The notes below the pieces were generated by a model, which made no database searches, was not told the origin of the DNA, and was given only the letters and a program-made list of their open reading frames with translations. From assembly GCF_001277345.1 (NCBI RefSeq), contig NZ_LIUT01000003.1, positions 273,612 to 337,611 of the forward strand: a DNA stretch of 64,000 nt, given 5' to 3'. The position numbers and the translations under genes were made by a program. Below, piece by piece: positions 53,137 through 61,339 of the stretch. The stretch is from Paenibacillus solani. Lineage in GTDB: Bacteria; Bacillota; Bacilli; Paenibacillales; Paenibacillaceae. How positions within the stretch are numbered: position 1 is the stretch's first letter; each line of letters opens with the position of its first letter.

Positions 53137-53207
53137 CATGTCAGTTAATGGCCCTAGACCGCTTCTTACCGGTGCTGAGTCAGCAGAAACTTCTCGACGC
53201 ATATCCA

Positions 53208-53969
53208 TCAATCCCGGTCGGGGTTAAAAGTTAGAATCGGCTTCAGAAGAGCTGCATCATTGAAATCCAGCAAGCCTAACTCCATACATAGCTCCATCAA
53301 TTTATGAATGCCGTTAAATTGCTGCCGAATCCGTTGATGAATGATGGACAACGCTTCGCGCACCAATTTTTTGGCCTGTTCAATACTCTGATGCTCCACA
53401 GCTTGAATAATATCCTTAATACTCTCCAGGTAATACACCGTTCGTCTTAGCGAGCAGATCAGCATGATCTGCCTGACATGTGAGGGGCTGTACAGCCGAT
53501 ATCCATTCTTGGGATTTCGATCTGGGGTGATCAGCCCTTCCTTCTCCCAGTGGCGGATCGCAGATGATTCCACGCCGCTCAGTTCGGCCACCTCACCAAT
53601 CGTCATATGGGCTTTCAAACGTTTATTCTTGATGCTGTCAAGCTCTGGATTCTCGAGCAGGGCAAGCGTATCGTCGGCAACGGTTTTCTCCTGCTGCAGT
53701 TTAACTTGCTCCGCATTCACAATCCAGAGGGCTTCCTCCATCTCCCTCTTCTGGATGTGGCGAATCACATCATATGTAATCGGGTAACCGTACGCGGGGA
53801 ACATGGCCCGCAGGCATCGGAAGTAGGCCAAATGTAAATGCGTATAGAGACGGTATCCCTTCTCGTTTCGCTCAGGAGAGGGCACCACTCCCATAGACTC
53901 ATAATGCCTTAAAGCACTTGTACTGATACGCAGCTCTTTGGCGATATCCTTCGGTCTGTAGTAATGCAT
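53208..53969 (-). CDS. Regulator with two tandem MerR DNA-binding domains
   Basis: 253 aa. The first MerR winged helix is at 4-70 (PKDIAKELRISTSALRHYE, GYRLYTHLHLAYFRCLRAM); the second at about 121-190 (TIGEVAELSGVESSAIRHWEKEG, GYRLYSPSHVRQIMLICSLR), joined by a helical linker. Typical MerR proteins have one such domain followed by a dimerisation helix and effector domain. No cysteine metal site or BmrR-like drug domain is seen. AAGGGGGG precedes the ATG. Target unknown; monocistronic, convergent with the HAD gene. Confidence 0.85.
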   Translation of the reverse strand: MHYYRPKDIAKELRISTSALRHYESMGVVPSPERNEKGYRLYTHLHLAYFRCLRAMFPAYGYPITYDVIRHIQKREMEEALWIVNAEQVKLQQEKTVADDTLALLENPELDSIKNKRLKAHMTIGEVAELSGVESSAIRHWEKEGLITPDRNPKNGYRLYSPSHVRQIMLICSLRRTVYYLESIKDIIQAVEHQSIEQAKKLVREALSIIHQRIRQQFNGIHKLMELCMELGLLDFNDAALLKPILTFNPDRD

Positions 53970-54191
53970 GTCGTCCCCCCTTGTTCAAGATCGAGAACCT
54001 ACTTTACCAGAATTACTAGGCATAGGCAAACCTTGAATCTAAACCTTAAAGTGCTATGACAAAGTCTATGCAATTCATCCCCTAGAGTGGATTGAATTCG
54101 GTGTTTAGCGCCTTCTCACTTGCATCAATGTTGTATATTGATGGTGTGAAATCAAGTTAAACTCATTCTTAACAGCGGGAGGCTAATCGTA

Positions 54192-54599
54192 ATGAATAAA
54201 CACATAACCGAGGATTTTCCACAGAGCAAGGAATATATGGATCTCAGAGTAGAGGCAGGGCTGCCTGAGGTGGAGAAAACAGTCGCAGAGACAGCCCTCC
54301 CCCGCAGCTTATTATCCGTTCTCATCCGAGACGACAATAACCGGTTGATCGGTATGGGGAGAGTCGTTGGCGATGGCGCTTTCTATTTTCAACTGGTGGA
54401 TATTATGGTCGCGATACCCTACCGGGATCACGGCATTGAGGAAATGCTCGTGTCCGAGCTGATGAAACACTTGGAAAAAATAGCGCCAAGCGGTGCAGAG
54501 ATCACCGTCATCACAGACGTTCCCGGAATCAAGCTGTATCAGAATGCCGGCTTTAAGCTGCTGTACCCTGAACGGTATGGCATGGCCAGATTCCTGTAA
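54192..54599 (+). CDS. GNAT-like acetyltransferase, short
   Basis: 135 aa. GNAT core: LSVLIRDDNNRLIGMGRVVGDGAFYFQLVDIMVAIPYRDHGIEEMLVSEL and ITVITDVPGIKLYQNAGFKL. The acetyl-CoA loop reads RDHGIEE, where most GNATs have RGxGxG, so activity could be altered. It resembles the small YjdJ/GNAT_2-like group. GGGAGG precedes the ATG. Stands alone. Confidence 0.8.
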   Translation: MNKHITEDFPQSKEYMDLRVEAGLPEVEKTVAETALPRSLLSVLIRDDNNRLIGMGRVVGDGAFYFQLVDIMVAIPYRDHGIEEMLVSELMKHLEKIAPSGAEITVITDVPGIKLYQNAGFKLLYPERYGMARFL

Positions 54600-54713
54600 G
54601 GAAATGATCCCTACAAGCGCGACTTAAAGCGGCAACCCTGCCGCATGTCCGCGCTGAAGCCTCACTGCATGGAAACAATCGAGCCGCACGCATGCCCTGC
54701 TACCTCAATATTT

Positions 54714-55493
54714 TCATTTATTTAAGCTCACGGTCATGCCTGCCATCGCCACCTGGGCCCCTGCGGGCAGCGGCAATTCTTGTCGAACGTCTACGTCATG
54801 CGACATATGGGTGTACACCGTCTGGCCAGGCTTCACCTCCGATATGAGCTCAGCCGCTTCCTTCATGTCATAGACGGAGCGGCTTTCGAAAGCGGCGGTT
54901 TCATGAACAAAGCTTGTCCCCAGCACCAGCAAATCCACACCTTTCAAAGGTTCTTTTTCTGCAGGGCTCAGATTAATCGAATCCGAGTTGTATACCCAAA
55001 TATACCCCTCCTTCTGGAATCGGTAGGCGTATGAATACCCGTTCTGACCATGATTTACCTTCCAACAGCAAATCTCCCATCCGCCAAGAGTAATGCCATC
55101 ATCCACGGCCGTCATGTCCATTTGGCGCGAAAGCCATGGATACTGGCGCATTATCTGGTACAGTACCTCGGAGGGCGCGTATAATCTTCCCTTCTCCCTC
55201 TGCCATCTGCAGGCATCGCTCCATTCCGGAAGGCCGCCGATATGATCAAAGTGAGCGTGCGTAATTAACATATCCCTCATCTTTCGCTTCCCAAGCCGTT
55301 CCATCATGACGCGCCAATCAGGTCCACAGTCGATCATAAAAAAAGTTTCCCCGCAATCCACCATCACCGAGGATCGTAAACGCCGGTTAACGCCTTTATC
55401 CCGGGCTTCCGTACATACGTCACAATCGCAGTATACCCGTGGGACACCCATGGCATCTCCAGTTCCCAAAAAAGTTAATGTATCTCCACTCAT
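54714..55493 (-). CDS. MBL-fold hydrolase, PhnP/PqqB-like
   Basis: 259 aa from the ATG at 55493, 6 bases after GGGGG. Motifs: LTFLGTGDAMGVPRVYCDCDVC (Cys-rich N-terminal segment typical of PhnP), RRLRSSVMVDCGETFFMIDCG, metal motif ITHAHFDHIGG, and THMSHDVD near the C-terminus. The family includes cyclic phosphodiesterases acting on phosphonate or nucleotide substrates and PqqB; no phn or pqq genes are nearby. Substrate unknown. Confidence 0.86.
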   Translation of the reverse strand: MSGDTLTFLGTGDAMGVPRVYCDCDVCTEARDKGVNRRLRSSVMVDCGETFFMIDCGPDWRVMMERLGKRKMRDMLITHAHFDHIGGLPEWSDACRWQREKGRLYAPSEVLYQIMRQYPWLSRQMDMTAVDDGITLGGWEICCWKVNHGQNGYSYAYRFQKEGYIWVYNSDSINLSPAEKEPLKGVDLLVLGTSFVHETAAFESRSVYDMKEAAELISEVKPGQTVYTHMSHDVDVRQELPLPAGAQVAMAGMTVSLNK

Positions 55494-55547
55494 AGCCATC
55501 CCCCATGTATGTTGATTGGAATCTCCCAGTTACGTATATGAAACAAC

Positions 55548-55580
55548 AAAGACCGCCGGGATCATCCCGAAACGGTCTTT
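55548..55580 (-). terminator. Terminator of the TIR-like operon
   Basis: AAAGACCG/CGGTCTTT with an inner GGGAT/ATCCC stem, 41 bases past the 77-aa gene. A T-rich flank occurs on both strands. Confidence 0.8.
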
Positions 55581-55620
55581 CGTCATTTCTGCATAACGAT
55601 GCGATTATTCTACCCGCTCA

Positions 55621-55854
55621 TTAAGCAAATGAAGGTTTATTATCGTCAACAGCTCCGCTGATGACCTTGACGTACTTCTTATCTACACCTTCCACGGAAG
55701 GACCAACGTATACGCTGTTCTTGCTTGGTCGTCTTACCGAACGTTTCCGGGATTTCACGGTACTCATCATCGGTACGGGTCCACGAACCACCCAGCTGCC
55801 ATTGGCGGACCCTTGTGGATGACCTGAAGTTCTCTTCTTCTCATTCCTGCTCAC
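55621..55854 (-). CDS. Small basic protein coupled to the TIR-like gene, 77 aa
   Basis: Not recognised. Rich in Arg, Lys, Ser and Pro with few hydrophobic residues (MSRNEKKRTSGHPQGSANGS; VKSRKRSVRRPSKNS), hence probably disordered and nucleic-acid- or acid-binding. The GTG start overlaps the TGA of the TIR-like gene (GTGA), with GGAGGGG eight bases upstream, so translation is coupled. A two-gene unit with its own terminator suggests a joint function, for example partner or inhibitor of the TIR-like protein (inference). Confidence 0.7.
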   Translation of the reverse strand: MSRNEKKRTSGHPQGSANGSWVVRGPVPMMSTVKSRKRSVRRPSKNSVYVGPSVEGVDKKYVKVISGAVDDNKPSFA

Positions 55855-56885
55855 GACGAATCCCCTCCAACTAAATGCCTAATGGTACGAAGCAGCTCGC
55901 GATTCTGTTCCACAACACCCGCGAGATCTTCATCCGTAAGAATCTCATCTCCCGTAAAATGCACGGACAATACATGATTTACTCCTAAAGGATAGCAGAA
56001 CACATACACCTGCGCAACTTCCTCTTCGTGATAAAATGCCCATTTTCCACTATTATAGACATCCATCACGTAAATCGACTGGTTGCTTAGCGAATGCTCC
56101 TTTTTCCCATCGAACGGGAAATACCGTCCTCTACCTACATTACCCCCAATTTGGGCAATGCCTTCATCTTTTCGTGCCCAGAAAGCGGCTCCGGTCACCC
56201 TGAATCCCCCTGCTGCCGGCGGCAGCAAAGAATTTCGCACAGCTTCGCTTAAGGCATGGTATTTTTCCTCTTGATCGCTCACATGCACATGACGGTTATA
56301 TTCCCAGAAAAAATGCAGCACGCTTTGCTTGCGCCTAAGCTCAGCATCCTTCTCCTCAATCACGGCACTCGGGTTGTTATAGAACCCTTCCCTTTCGATC
56401 GCATTCAGAATATGCCCGCAGGCGACATCTACCGCTGATTTGTAATCATCGTCGCTGCGCAGTTCATATTCGAGCAGAGTAATTCCCTGTAGGTCGGAGA
56501 GAAGATGATAGTCCTTAACGATTACATCCTGTACGGAATGGTGATCTGACTCCACCTGATCGGGGATAATGCAGTACACCCTTCGTCGTCCCAGCCTTCC
56601 CCAGTACAGCCCCATTTCAAACAGTGTATTGTCTCGGGTGACAAATACATGTTTGCCTCGAATGAGTGCCACATCATCCGGAGAAAAGACGAACACACCA
56701 AAATCACTGGACGCCAGCTGTTTCTCCAAAGCTTCCATCGTATACATATTTGCCCCAAACGTTCCGCCATACCACGGGGTCACTTGGGCAGAACGCTTGA
56801 TCTGTTCGTGGATCGCCCTTGCATACTTGATGGCTTCTCTGGAAGATCCTATGAATAAATTCGGCTTTGGCATGGTCATAGGCAT
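55851..56885 (-). CDS. TIR-like (PF10137 type) protein with GAF-like C-terminal domain
   Basis: 344 aa. Residues 8-145 match the TIR-like nucleotide-binding family found in the Cap12 and Pycsar TIR effectors: PNLFIGSSREA at the first strand, FVFSPDDVA (70-71 Asp pair), and DNTLFEMGLYWGRLGRRRV, with the presumed catalytic Glu at 90. A linker helix (175-200) leads to a C-terminal domain (about 220-340: FRVTGAAFWARKDE, IYVMDVYNSGKWA, VLSVHFTGDEILTDEDL) that looks like a GAF fold. An NAD-cleaving effector triggered by ligand binding is a reasonable inference. The start at 56885 follows AAGGGAG. No other known defence gene is adjacent. Confidence 0.83.
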   Translation of the reverse strand: MPMTMPKPNLFIGSSREAIKYARAIHEQIKRSAQVTPWYGGTFGANMYTMEALEKQLASSDFGVFVFSPDDVALIRGKHVFVTRDNTLFEMGLYWGRLGRRRVYCIIPDQVESDHHSVQDVIVKDYHLLSDLQGITLLEYELRSDDDYKSAVDVACGHILNAIEREGFYNNPSAVIEEKDAELRRKQSVLHFFWEYNRHVHVSDQEEKYHALSEAVRNSLLPPAAGGFRVTGAAFWARKDEGIAQIGGNVGRGRYFPFDGKKEHSLSNQSIYVMDVYNSGKWAFYHEEEVAQVYVFCYPLGVNHVLSVHFTGDEILTDEDLAGVVEQNRELLRTIRHLVGGDSS

Positions 56886-56926
56886 ACCTATTCTCCCTTT
56901 GTTATACATTTTAGTATTATTTGACC

Positions 56927-56935
56927 ATTATAACA
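56927..56935 (-). promoter_or_regulatory. Extended -10 promoter of the TIR-like operon
   Basis: Minus strand TGTTATAAT, an extended -10 (TGnTATAAT) with no good -35; transcription would start about 35 bases before the ATG. Confidence 0.45.
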
Positions 56936-56989
56936 AAGTTGCCTATTTTTAGGTGGAAATTCTCTCCATGCAGGTTGGTACAGTATATG

Positions 56990-58273
56990 CTACGGGTTCA
57001 AAACAGACCCCATAAATAACCATGTGCCAGTATCGCGGTCTTCAATGGCGAAGAAAAAAGGGCGGTTGATATTCATGACGATCGGCTCGGACGGCGGAGC
57101 AGCACCTGCCTCGACCCCGACTGCTGTAACCGCTGCGGCCTCTGTCCCTTTTTCGCTGACATCGACAATCGTCCGGTGTTTGACATGATCGATATAAAAT
57201 TCATCACCCTCCTCCGCCATGGAGCTAAAATCTGCTCTGCCGTAGTCGAATGCCTTTACCATTCCCAGGCTTTTGAGGTTATCCGAAAGTTCGAAGCCCT
57301 GCTCTGCCTTAAACTTGGGCAGCCCAAGCTGCACAGTCTCGAACGAATAACCCTCCTTCCAGATGGAGGCATCCCTCCACAACTGCTGATGCAGCTCATG
57401 GATCGATGATGATTCTTTCGGTAGAATGACCAGCATATGCATACGGTCGTCTCCATACGGAATGCGAATGGCCTGCCAGGACTCTCCTTCCTTGTAACCA
57501 TACCTTCCTTCCTGTTTCATCATAGGTACAGATCTGTGCGTTCCGTCCGGCAGCGTGAATGGTTCGTCCACCGTGCGTGCCGGATCAAATTCCTCCATCC
57601 ATCCGCCATTGAAATAAATAGCGTTGATCAGGACAGCGGCGCCGCCCGGAGGGCGGTCATAAATCGTTGGGATCATTCCACCGGTCTTTTCTTTCACCCA
57701 TTGATTGATCGCCTTCATCCCCTCCTCCTGCTTAAGGTCCGTTTCCCTAACCTCTGCGCTGTATCCGCCCTTTACGGTCTCCATATAGGCTTTCCTCAGC
57801 TTGAGGCCTGTCCTGTGCCATACGGAATTCGCGACATTCAACACGACGCCTCCCCCGTTCTCCAGCAAGGACCGCAGCGAACGGTTTCCCTCGTTGATAT
57901 CCGCAGTATTCATGCCCTTCCAGCCAAGCACGTCAGCAATCTCGGCTGCCGTCTCACCCGCGGCACCGTTATAAGCCAATGCCAGAGCTTGCGTAATGCT
58001 ATACGGAGAAATAATCAGATTGTCGCTTTCCTGTCCAGCTATCTTGGATAACTCTTGATGCAGTCGCAAGCCGAAATCATTCTGAGCTTTCACCATGCCA
58101 ATGTCGACCTTGCCCAATACCTCTTTTCGTTCCGGCGCCGACAATTCCTTCACTTTAGACTGCCTGTGCACATTGCTTTGGGATTCCCCTGGCTGAATTC
58201 CGCTGCCCTGTGCGCAAGCAGTAAGTCCTAGAAGCAGACATAGACCTGTTAATACCCTTCTTACTCTCATCAT
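56990..58273 (-). CDS. Serpin-family lipoprotein (protease inhibitor)
   Basis: 427 aa. The signal peptide ends in lipobox LTAC (Cys20), then a 45-residue linker precedes the serpin fold: NLIISPYSITQALALAYNGAAGETAAEI, AVLINAIYFNGGWMEEF, NRPFFFAIEDRDTGTWLFMGSV. The reactive-loop hinge EKGTEAAAVTA (374-384) has small residues as in inhibitory serpins. Counting from P17 at E374 puts P1 at G390 and P1' at A391, suggesting an elastase- or subtilisin-like target (inference). It is probably anchored outside the membrane. ATG at 58273 with GGGGGA upstream. Monocistronic. Confidence 0.92.
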   Translation of the reverse strand: MMRVRRVLTGLCLLLGLTACAQGSGIQPGESQSNVHRQSKVKELSAPERKEVLGKVDIGMVKAQNDFGLRLHQELSKIAGQESDNLIISPYSITQALALAYNGAAGETAAEIADVLGWKGMNTADINEGNRSLRSLLENGGGVVLNVANSVWHRTGLKLRKAYMETVKGGYSAEVRETDLKQEEGMKAINQWVKEKTGGMIPTIYDRPPGGAAVLINAIYFNGGWMEEFDPARTVDEPFTLPDGTHRSVPMMKQEGRYGYKEGESWQAIRIPYGDDRMHMLVILPKESSSIHELHQQLWRDASIWKEGYSFETVQLGLPKFKAEQGFELSDNLKSLGMVKAFDYGRADFSSMAEEGDEFYIDHVKHRTIVDVSEKGTEAAAVTAVGVEAGAAPPSEPIVMNINRPFFFAIEDRDTGTWLFMGSVLNP

Positions 58274-58457
58274 CTTGTCCCCCATCAATGTCAGATTCTG
58301 TATCTACCTGCTATTGACGGAATAAGGTCACCTAATGTTTCATATATAGGATCTTATATCCAGATCTAATTGGCAATGAACTTCATCACCGTTACAATGA
58401 AGGTTGGGATTTAACAACATATCTGACTACATACAGAGCGAAAGGAACCTATCTTCC

Positions 58458-59030
58458 ATGCAAAAAATACGTCTTGTAGGCAGCAAGGTTACGCTGCGAT
58501 CGAGAAAGCCCGAGGACACCCCGGTTTTATATCAATTAATCTATGGCACGAAGAATCCGGAATGGAAAAAATACGACGCGCCTTATTTTCCGCTCAAGCA
58601 GATTTCCTACGAAATTTTTGAAACCCAGTGGAATGCAGACTTTGAAACGGATCATTTCCCAAATGATCTGCTTATCGAAGTGGAGGGAAAGACGATTGGC
58701 ATCGTTACGTTCTACTGGGAACATGAAGCATCCCGCTGGCTGGAAGCCGGAATCCTGATTTACGATCCGAGTCTTTGGAGCGGCGGGTACGGTACAGAGG
58801 CACTGTCATTATGGGTTGAATGCCTATTCCAACATCTCGATATCGCCCGTGTCGGTATCACCACCTGGTCCGGCAATCCGCGAATGATGCGCTGTGCTGA
58901 GAAGGTTGGGATGCAGCTGGAAGGGCGTATGCGCAAGTGCAGATATTATAAGGGAGTCTACTATGATTCCATTCGTATGGGGATCCTGCGGGAGGAATGG
59001 GAAGCACGAACAGCACGCTTGCCAGGTTAG
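58458..59030 (+). CDS. RimJ/RimL-type GNAT acetyltransferase
   Basis: 190 aa. N-terminal VTLRSRKPEDTPVLYQL, the core WLEAGILIYDPSLWSGGYGTEALSLWVECLF (acetyl-CoA loop SGGYGTEA), and ARVGITTWSGNPRMMRCAEKVGMQLEGRMRK. It resembles the YoaA/SpeG-RimL branch. Substrate unknown. AAAGGA lies about 12 bases before the ATG at 58458. Monocistronic, with a terminator 29 bases downstream. Confidence 0.85.
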   Translation: MQKIRLVGSKVTLRSRKPEDTPVLYQLIYGTKNPEWKKYDAPYFPLKQISYEIFETQWNADFETDHFPNDLLIEVEGKTIGIVTFYWEHEASRWLEAGILIYDPSLWSGGYGTEALSLWVECLFQHLDIARVGITTWSGNPRMMRCAEKVGMQLEGRMRKCRYYKGVYYDSIRMGILREEWEARTARLPG

Positions 59031-59058
59031 GTTGCTGACTTTCCATAGATACAAAATA

Positions 59059-59095
59059 AACGAGCCTCCAGAAATAAGCTGGATAGGCTCGTTTT
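59059..59095 (+). terminator. Terminator after the RimJ-type gene
   Basis: AACGAGCCT.CAG...CTG.AGGCTCGTT plus T-run; it may also stop the convergent sulfate operon. Confidence 0.82.
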
Positions 59096-59184
59096 AGGTG
59101 TTTGCATTTCACTGTTTACGATAGACCATATTCCGAACGCAAGCGGTGCTCGCAAGCACGGGCGCATCATGCAGCAAGCCGTTA

Positions 59185-60240
59185 TCAAAGTCCTGCCAGC
59201 ACCTGATACCAAACTCCACGCTTGGAATACAGCGTCTCGCGAACTTCATCCCATCCTCCCAGGTATTCGATATCAAACAGTCCCGGCGGGTTGGAAAACT
59301 GATCCTTTGTCTGCGCCTGAACAGATTCTTCAACAGGACGGAAGCCATGTTTCACGAATATATTCTGCGCCTCCGGCGTACGTAAGTACTCAACAAAAGC
59401 CGCCGATACATCCTGAGTGCCGTGCTTCTTGGCGAACCGCTCCACAACAGCGGCCGGATTCTCGATCAGTATCGTATGCTGTGGTACAACGATGTCATAC
59501 TGGACACCTTGTGCAATTCGGGCCAGCAGCTCATTCTCATAAGTTACGATGACATCGCCGACTCCATACTCGAATGCCGCCATCGATGCGCGGCCGCTTT
59601 TATCGAGCGATTCCACATTGCGATGAACCGCTTCAAGAAAAGACTTTGCTTCCGCAGAGTCCCGCTCCCCCTTCTCTTCGGATCGCTTCAACCCTGCTCC
59701 GTATATTGCATTAATGTCCCACTGTGCACCTCCCGAAGTCTTCGGGTTCGGATACACTACCTTCACGTCCGGTCGGGTCAGATCATCAAAATCCTGTATA
59801 CCTTTGGGATTACCCTCACGGGTACCGAGAACGACAATCGATCGGGTTACCATGCCGTTATATGGCTGTGATTTCCATGCAGGATCGACCAGTCCCGCCC
59901 GAACCAGCTTATCGATATCCCCTTCCATGGCGAGCAGTGTAACATCAGCCTCAAATCCGCCTGTAATGGCACGAGCTTGTGTTCCGGAAGCCTCATAGGA
60001 TTCCTGAAAATGTATGTCTTCTCCGGTTCGGTCCTTCCACTCGGCTTGGAAAGCAGGAATAATCTCTGATAGAGCATCTCTTGCTACGCTGTACGCGCCG
60101 AGCACGATCGTTCTTTCACCAGGGGACATCGCTTCTTGGCTGACAGGCTCATCACTGGCGCATCCTGCAATGAGCACACTGAAGAGAAGCGCCATGCCAA
60201 CCAGCAGGGATGAGGCTCGCTTCATATTCAAGATTTGCAT
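59185..60240 (-). CDS. sbp: Sulfate/thiosulfate-binding lipoprotein
   Basis: A 351-aa extracytoplasmic binding protein of the Sbp/CysP family. Signal peptide with lipobox LIAGC (about residue 27). Core motifs: LGAYSVARDALSEIIPAF, FQESYEASGTQARAI, DVTLLAMEGDIDKL, VYPNPKTSGGAQWDINAIYG (sulfate-binding helix starts), GVGDVIVTYENE. It delivers sulfate to CysT/CysW. Last gene of cysT-cysW-cysA-sbp, 33 bases after cysA. AAGGGAAG precedes the ATG. Confidence 0.93.
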   Translation of the reverse strand: MQILNMKRASSLLVGMALLFSVLIAGCASDEPVSQEAMSPGERTIVLGAYSVARDALSEIIPAFQAEWKDRTGEDIHFQESYEASGTQARAITGGFEADVTLLAMEGDIDKLVRAGLVDPAWKSQPYNGMVTRSIVVLGTREGNPKGIQDFDDLTRPDVKVVYPNPKTSGGAQWDINAIYGAGLKRSEEKGERDSAEAKSFLEAVHRNVESLDKSGRASMAAFEYGVGDVIVTYENELLARIAQGVQYDIVVPQHTILIENPAAVVERFAKKHGTQDVSAAFVEYLRTPEAQNIFVKHGFRPVEESVQAQTKDQFSNPPGLFDIEYLGGWDEVRETLYSKRGVWYQVLAGL

Positions 60241-60273
60241 GAATCCACTTCCCTTCGTATATTTTTGGATCCA

Positions 60274-61338
60274 TTAGATCATGATTGGCATCGGATCGAC
60301 CTTCAGCCGGTTCTCCTCAATCCAGCTGTGCTCATCATTGAAGAGATAAGCCCGGTGAACGAGGACGCGGACCTCTTGACCCGGATGCAGTGTTTCCTTC
60401 TCCAGTGACCGGTAGGTGATCAGCTTATGGCCCTTAACCTCAACTTCTACCAGCCACTCGCTGCCGCGAAAATGCAAATGACGGACAATGCCAGTCTCGG
60501 TTGCAGACAGCACGCTGAAATCATGCTCGCTGCCAATCTCGATATATTCCGGGCGAATCAGCGCGCGCGTCGCATTCTTGTTAGATGCAGCCTCGAATCC
60601 TTTCAGCTCCGCAGCGCTCGAAATCACGGTCGACTCGCCAATGAAGGAAGCGACAAAAGGTGTAGTTGGCTCCTTGTAAATATCCCAAGGCGTTCCTTTC
60701 TGTTCTACTCGACCCTGGTTTATAATCATGATCTCATCCGCGACTTCAATCGCTTCGTCCTGATCATGCGTAACGAAGATCGATGTAATGCCGACCCGCT
60801 CAATCAGCTCACGAAGCCAGGAGCGCAGCTCTTGACGAATCTTCGCATCGATCGCGGCGAACGGCTCATCCAGCAAGAGAAGCTGCGGCTCAGGGGCCAG
60901 CGCTCTGGCAAAGGCTACCCGTTGACGCTGTCCACCGGATAATTGATGCGGATAACGGCTTTCGAAACCTTTTAAACCAGTCAGCTCGACCAGTTCCATT
61001 ACTCGGTCTTTTATTTGGGCTTTAGGGGTCTTCTTCACCTTCAAGCCGAAAGCAATATTATCGAACACGGTCATATGTTTAAACAAGGCATAGTTTTGGA
61101 ATACAAAACCGATACCGCGCTCCTGCGGCGGCAAATCATTCACCACTTGGCCATGAAAGGAAATTTGCCCGGAATCCGGATTCTCCAGCCCGGCAAGCAT
61201 GCGCAGGATGGAGGTTTTACCGCCTCCGCTGGGTCCCAGCAGTCCGATCAGATGTCCCTTCTCGATCCCAAAGCTGACATTCTTGACGGCATGAAACGTG
61301 CCAAAATGCTTGTTTAAATCGCGAACCTCCACATGCAT
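60274..61338 (-). CDS. cysA: Sulfate ABC transporter ATPase
   Basis: 354 aa. ABC domain: Walker A GPSGGGKTS (about 35-43), Q-loop FQNYALF, signature LSGGQRQRVAFA, Walker B LLLLDEPFAAID, H-loop VTHDQ. The C-terminal 120 residues form the TOBE-type regulatory domain (ALIRPEYIEIG). The ATG at 61338 lies 11 bases after AAAGGA and just after the cysW stop. Drives sulfate import with CysT, CysW and Sbp. Confidence 0.94.
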   Translation of the reverse strand: MHVEVRDLNKHFGTFHAVKNVSFGIEKGHLIGLLGPSGGGKTSILRMLAGLENPDSGQISFHGQVVNDLPPQERGIGFVFQNYALFKHMTVFDNIAFGLKVKKTPKAQIKDRVMELVELTGLKGFESRYPHQLSGGQRQRVAFARALAPEPQLLLLDEPFAAIDAKIRQELRSWLRELIERVGITSIFVTHDQDEAIEVADEIMIINQGRVEQKGTPWDIYKEPTTPFVASFIGESTVISSAAELKGFEAASNKNATRALIRPEYIEIGSEHDFSVLSATETGIVRHLHFRGSEWLVEVEVKGHKLITYRSLEKETLHPGQEVRVLVHRAYLFNDEHSWIEENRLKVDPMPIMI

Positions 61339-61339
61339 A

